From Burkholderia cepacia ATCC 25416 (lineage in GTDB: Bacteria; Pseudomonadota; Gammaproteobacteria; Burkholderiales; Burkholderiaceae): a stretch of 64,000 nucleotides of DNA. The stretch lies in NCBI RefSeq assembly GCF_001411495.1, contig NZ_CP012984.1:145808-209807 (forward strand). The letters are read 5' to 3'. The notes beneath the pieces are model-generated. The model saw only the letters and a program-made list of their open reading frames with translations, was not told where the DNA came from and made no database searches. Below are positions 62,764 through 64,000 of this stretch, piece after piece. The position numbers and the translations under genes were made by a program. The first letter of the stretch is position 1, and the number at the start of each line of letters is the position of its first letter.

Positions 62764-63693
62764 ATGGACGAACCGACTCTCTGGCTGTCGGCACCGACCG
62801 AGGCCTATCAGCAGTGGCAGCGCACGGAAGCCGCCGGCGCTGATCGGCGTGCGTTCTCGCCGAGGTCGATCGTCCAGCACGAAGCGATGTTTGAACGCTT
62901 CATGCGCCACCTCGCCGCCGCTCATCGGTCGCTGGCCACCTTCGGGCCCGACCACCTCGAATCGTTCTTCGCTGATCTCGATCGCCGGTGCAAACCCGGC
63001 ACCACGACGCGCCTGCGCTACGAGAAGCTTCTCGACAGGCTTGGCCGACACCTGGTCGACGTCGGCGTGCGCAAGACCAATCCAGCGGCCGCCTATGCGT
63101 TGACGCAGAAGTGGCCGGAGGACGAACCGGTCCCGGTGTACTTGCTCGAGGCCGATGATCATCGACTGCAGGCATCGATCCGAGCAATCGACGAACTCGA
63201 CGATCGCGCGCTGCGGAACCGCGCCATCGTTGGACTATTGCTCTCAACCGGCATTACCGCGCAGGAAATCCGACAGGCGGCCGCCGTCGACCTCGACCTG
63301 TCGGCTGCGCGGCCACACCTCCAAATCTCGAAGCGTGGCCCGCGCGAAGCACGCCGGGTCCACGTAGCCGAATTCGCGGTACCGGCGCTCACGCGATGGC
63401 GCAACCTGTCTGCGGCCGCCGACAGCTCACTGCTGTTCCCGTCACCCCGTGCTGGTGGACCGATGACCGACGAGATGCTCGGCCGCATCGTTCGAGACGA
63501 ACTCCTCGCGATCGGCGTTCGGCTCCCCGATATGAGTCCGCGCACGCTGCGGAACACGTTCGCCAGGCGCCTGCTGCTCGCCGGCAGAAGCAACAATGAC
63601 GTCATGCACCTCTTGGGCCTGACGAGCCAGCGCACTGTGATCCGCATTCGGGCAACGATCCCGACCCAGCCTCAAACGGCACTCCAGACTTGA
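62764..63693 (+). CDS. Tyrosine-recombinase-like protein lacking catalytic residues
   Basis: A 309-residue protein with the phage-integrase layout: an N-terminal SAM-like DNA-binding domain (about residues 10-110) and a C-terminal catalytic-type domain. The hallmark residues are mostly replaced. Box I reads STGITAQEIRQ, where families have TGLR. Box II reads SPRTLRNTFARRLL, with Arg and Asn at the two usual His positions. The region that normally holds the His and the nucleophilic Tyr reads LLGLTSQRTVIRI. Only the second Arg (LRN) remains. It probably binds DNA without cutting it. A clear terminator follows. Confidence 0.75.
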   Translation: MDEPTLWLSAPTEAYQQWQRTEAAGADRRAFSPRSIVQHEAMFERFMRHLAAAHRSLATFGPDHLESFFADLDRRCKPGTTTRLRYEKLLDRLGRHLVDVGVRKTNPAAAYALTQKWPEDEPVPVYLLEADDHRLQASIRAIDELDDRALRNRAIVGLLLSTGITAQEIRQAAAVDLDLSAARPHLQISKRGPREARRVHVAEFAVPALTRWRNLSAAADSSLLFPSPRAGGPMTDEMLGRIVRDELLAIGVRLPDMSPRTLRNTFARRLLLAGRSNNDVMHLLGLTSQRTVIRIRATIPTQPQTALQT

Positions 63694-63718
63694 CTTCATC
63701 TCCCCCTCGATAGCCTGA

Positions 63719-63744
63719 AAAAGCCAGCAAGTTCGCTGGCTTTT
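63719..63744 (+). terminator. Intrinsic terminator after the recombinase-like gene
   Basis: GCCAGC pairs with GCTGGC across AAGTTC, extended by AAAA on the left and TTTT on the right. The arms plus the T run form a typical rho-independent terminator, 25 bases behind the stop at 63693. Confidence 0.8.
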
Positions 63745-63763
63745 CGCTATTGGAGCATTCAAT

Positions 63764-64000
63764 ATGGACTACGTATCGCGCTACACGGATCTCGTCTACT
63801 CCGCCAACGGCGGCATCGCCGTCTGCAGCTACCGGCTGCTCGCGCTCGCGTCCGAACCGACGCAGCTCATCATTCAGGTCGAGAACCACGGCTGCAACAA
63901 GGACATCCTGATCACCGATCACATCGTCCGCGACGGAATCCTCAACCGAATCGCCGATCGCGAACTGACGGGCATCCCGTTCGACCTGCTTTGCGTTGCG
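63764..64000 (+). CDS. Unknown protein, 5' part only (runs off the window)
   Basis: ATG 63764 follows TTGGAGCA, a good ribosome site. The first 79 residues (MDYVSRYTDLVYSANGGIAV, later IIQVENHGCNKDILITDHIVRDGI) form a soluble, mixed alpha/beta-like sequence that I do not recognise. The frame is still open at the window end. Confidence 0.5.
   Translation, partial: MDYVSRYTDLVYSANGGIAVCSYRLLALASEPTQLIIQVENHGCNKDILITDHIVRDGILNRIADRELTGIPFDLLCVA

Noticed and set aside
1..64000. tRNA, rRNA or riboswitch genes
   Set aside because: Reading both strands I found no cloverleaf with a TTCGA-type arm, no rRNA sequence and no recognisable riboswitch. Without a covariance search this is not proof of absence.

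Overview
The window looks like an accessory part of a Burkholderia-type genome (Burkholderiales, probably a secondary chromosome or megaplasmid). The core genes are GC-rich with G/C at third codon positions. The gene types fit as well: hexarate catabolism, peptide ABC uptake with PuuB-like amine oxidases, an imuA-imuB-dnaE2 mutagenesis cassette and Bv3F-type H-NS proteins. The species assignment is an inference. I saw no rRNA, tRNA or CRISPR array.

Layout. 1-1602: 5' part of a short-chain dehydrogenase, divergent from a D-2-hydroxyacid dehydrogenase. 1673-2477: nested remnants (carboxymuconolactone decarboxylase tail, IS256-type and IS21-type fragments). 2481-15071: a sugar-acid cluster holding a hexarate transporter, kdgD, garD, a secreted GH28 polygalacturonase, a chemoreceptor, a secreted beta-propeller lactonase, an enolase-superfamily enzyme and a second sugar-acid transporter. 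Five or six copies of one operator-like motif (core TAYGATGACA) lie in front of these transcription units, so they probably form one pectin/galacturonate/galactarate regulon. The route would be polygalacturonase, then lactone handling, then GarD, then KdgD to 2-oxoglutarate semialdehyde. 15277-17780: the left end of a Tn7/Tn552-like transposon with four 19-bp repeats, an intact IS481-type element inserted in the fourth repeat, a truncated transposase gene and a second IS21 fragment. 17781-19678: adhesin debris, a VirB1-like lytic transglycosylase pair, a strong minus-strand terminator and one copy of a dispersed repeat.

20038-39838: an amine/peptide catabolic locus with semialdehyde dehydrogenase, Lrp regulator, class III aminotransferase, GhrA-type reductase, double-GNAT acetyltransferase, HAD hydrolase, a complete dipeptide-type ABC importer, two PuuB-like oxidases, a third FAD oxidase, a cupin, an AraC-type regulator and an aldehyde dehydrogenase. 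A polyamine- or acyl-amine-type route is plausible: import, oxidation to an aldehyde, aldehyde oxidation, transamination, succinate. 39839-42993: foreign, less GC-rich DNA carrying an ornithine-cyclodeaminase-type reductase and a threonine-dehydratase-type lyase, bounded by two 107-bp homologous aldehyde-dehydrogenase 3' ends. 43063-46533: M20 amidohydrolase, tartrate dehydrogenase and its divergent LysR regulator.

46534-55287: a mobile, lower-GC island with a Tn3-family transposase, a second copy of the dispersed repeat, a broken IS5-type element, an orphan protein with hydrophobic segments, a HEPN-motif protein and an unrecognised minus-strand mini-operon that includes a 60-residue P-loop protein and an RMF/CrpP-like protein. 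An H-NS gene follows. 55444-61647: SOS module of SRAP/YedK-type protein, LexA box, imuA, imuB and dnaE2. 61763-64000: second H-NS, a small unknown gene, a tyrosine-recombinase-like protein that has lost its catalytic residues, a terminator and the start of one more unknown gene.

The strongest candidates for something undescribed are the shared-operator regulon that includes a chemoreceptor and a secreted lactonase, the 50.8-54.6 kb island with HEPN and P-loop genes, and the catalytically empty recombinase.
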